Shown here: in pieces, positions 5,640 through 6,295 of the stretch
Position numbering within the stretch: the stretch's first letter is position 1
How the letters are laid out: each line of letters begins with the position of its first letter
NCBI GenBank assembly: GCA_049680625.1
Contig: JBAUID010000070.1
Location: 1 to 6,295, forward strand
DNA: 6,295 nucleotides
Source of the DNA: JAUIAI01 sp049680625
GTDB taxonomy: Bacteria > Pseudomonadota > Gammaproteobacteria > Burkholderiales > Burkholderiaceae_E
Direction of reading: 5' to 3'
The notes under the pieces: model-generated
Database searches by the model: none
Seen by the model: the letters and a program-made list of their open reading frames with translations, nothing else
Told to the model about the DNA's origin: nothing
Translations under genes and position numbers: made by a program

Positions 5640-6295
5640 CTAGCCACTTTGCCGCGCAGATTTAGCGGAAGCCCAGGTTTGATAAACCTTTCCGTTAATT
5701 GATTCGATGACCCCAACCCCGTTGGCAACAAGGGCGGCCAGGGCTTCGAGAGCCTGGCTGAAGGGTTTGAGATTGGCAAAACCCAGTGCAATAATTGCCG
5801 CCAGTACACCCCAGGCCAGCGCAACCAACTGTGGGTAACCTGCCAGAGCGATGGCCAAAGAGCCGAACACGGCAGCCGCGCTGAGCGAAAAAATGGTCAG
5901 CCAGCGCAGGGTTTTGTGTCCGTTATACAAGTAACGGACAAGCAGAGTCTGCTGAGCAAGGCGGTCTTTCATAATGCGATGAATATGGAAAGACTGGCAG
6001 GCAATACGAATCTTGCGCCGGTATTCGTCTTCCCGCTTGGTTGCCACGGCTTTGAAGCCGCAGAAGTCTTCCGCCTGGACAATTCTGTGGCCGTTATATA
6101 ACACCGCCATTGATACGTAAAAGTCGTCAAAAAACTCAATTGGCGCCGGCTCATGCACTTCGCGGCGAATGGCGAACAACGGGCCATGGGCGCCCATAAC
6201 CGACGCAATTCGGGTTTCCAGGCGGCGGATCAGGGCGTCAAAAGCCCAATACTTGATCGAGGTGTCAGCGGTGGCCGTGGTTTGCTCCTCAGCCC
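5640..6295 (-). CDS. Membrane-anchored GT2 glycosyltransferase, C-terminal part (5' end outside window)
   Basis: The frame is open to the window edge and ends at TAG (5642-5640), giving 217 visible residues. An ATG at 6197 lies inside the conserved region and is not the start: the residues before it, YWAFDALIRRLETRIASVMGAH, continue the family pattern. GPLFAIRRE (38-46 of the visible part) and FDDFYVSM (55-62) are the typical C-terminal catalytic strand and acidic motif of processive-type GT2 enzymes. EYRRKIRIA (90-98) stands where cellulose or hyaluronan synthases have QxxRW. HKTLRWL leads into two clear membrane helices (about 131-151 and 155-173), with a third weakly hydrophobic stretch after them. 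The nucleotide-binding DxD part is off the window. The enzyme should act at the inner face of the cytoplasmic membrane; sugar and acceptor are unknown. The next gene, for UDP-xylose, suggests xylose as one possible donor but does not prove it. Confidence 0.9.
   Translation of the reverse strand, partial: AEEQTTATADTSIKYWAFDALIRRLETRIASVMGAHGPLFAIRREVHEPAPIEFFDDFYVSMAVLYNGHRIVQAEDFCGFKAVATKREDEYRRKIRIACQSFHIHRIMKDRLAQQTLLVRYLYNGHKTLRWLTIFSLSAAAVFGSLAIALAGYPQLVALAWGVLAAIIALGFANLKPFSQALEALAALVANGVGVIESINGKVYQTWASAKSARQSG

Noticed and set aside
5640..6197. ATG at 6197 as the start of a complete 185-residue membrane protein
   Set aside because: The 32 codons upstream remain open to the window edge and match the GT2 pattern, so the gene is truncated by the window.

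Overview
This window is part of a bacterial surface or exopolysaccharide locus. Six genes are recognisable, and the two at the edges are cut by the window. The base composition is moderate. Gene spacing is tight, start codons are ATG or GTG, and Shine-Dalgarno-like sites are present where expected. The style and protein families suggest a Gram-negative proteobacterium, most likely a gammaproteobacterium. That is an inference from general appearance; no rRNA or lineage marker is present.

Left half, plus strand (1-3116): three overlapping genes form one operon. First is the C-terminal part of a family GH16 glycoside hydrolase, with its catalytic ExDxxE motif at 51-68. Next is a Wzx/WzxC-type polysaccharide flippase, whose GTG start overlaps the hydrolase stop by 8 bp. 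Last is a GT-B fold glycosyltransferase of the GT4 kind, joined to the flippase by an ATGA overlap. A run of seven A sits exactly at that last junction.

Right half, minus strand (6295-3165): the first gene in transcription order is the C-terminal part of a membrane-anchored GT2 glycosyltransferase. It is followed, 81 bp later, by a UDP-glucuronate decarboxylase (UDP-xylose synthase) with a clear ribosome binding site and a strong intrinsic terminator at 4521-4561. After a gene-free stretch of about 240 bp comes a non-hydrolysing UDP-GlcNAc 2-epimerase (wecB type), which therefore appears to be its own transcription unit. It converges with the plus-strand operon across a 48-bp gap holding small inverted repeats.

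Together the genes supply two nucleotide sugars (UDP-xylose and UDP-ManNAc), two glycosyl transfer steps, transport of a lipid-linked repeat unit across the inner membrane, and a hydrolase that may trim or release the polymer. This resembles a Wzx/Wzy-type pathway; the polymerase, the initiating transferase and the export proteins are not in this window. I saw no mobile element, CRISPR array, tRNA or rRNA, and no clear sign of an undescribed system. The points most worth checking are the slippery A-run between flippase and transferase, the altered EX7E motif of the GT4 enzyme, and the repeat-bearing leader before the epimerase.
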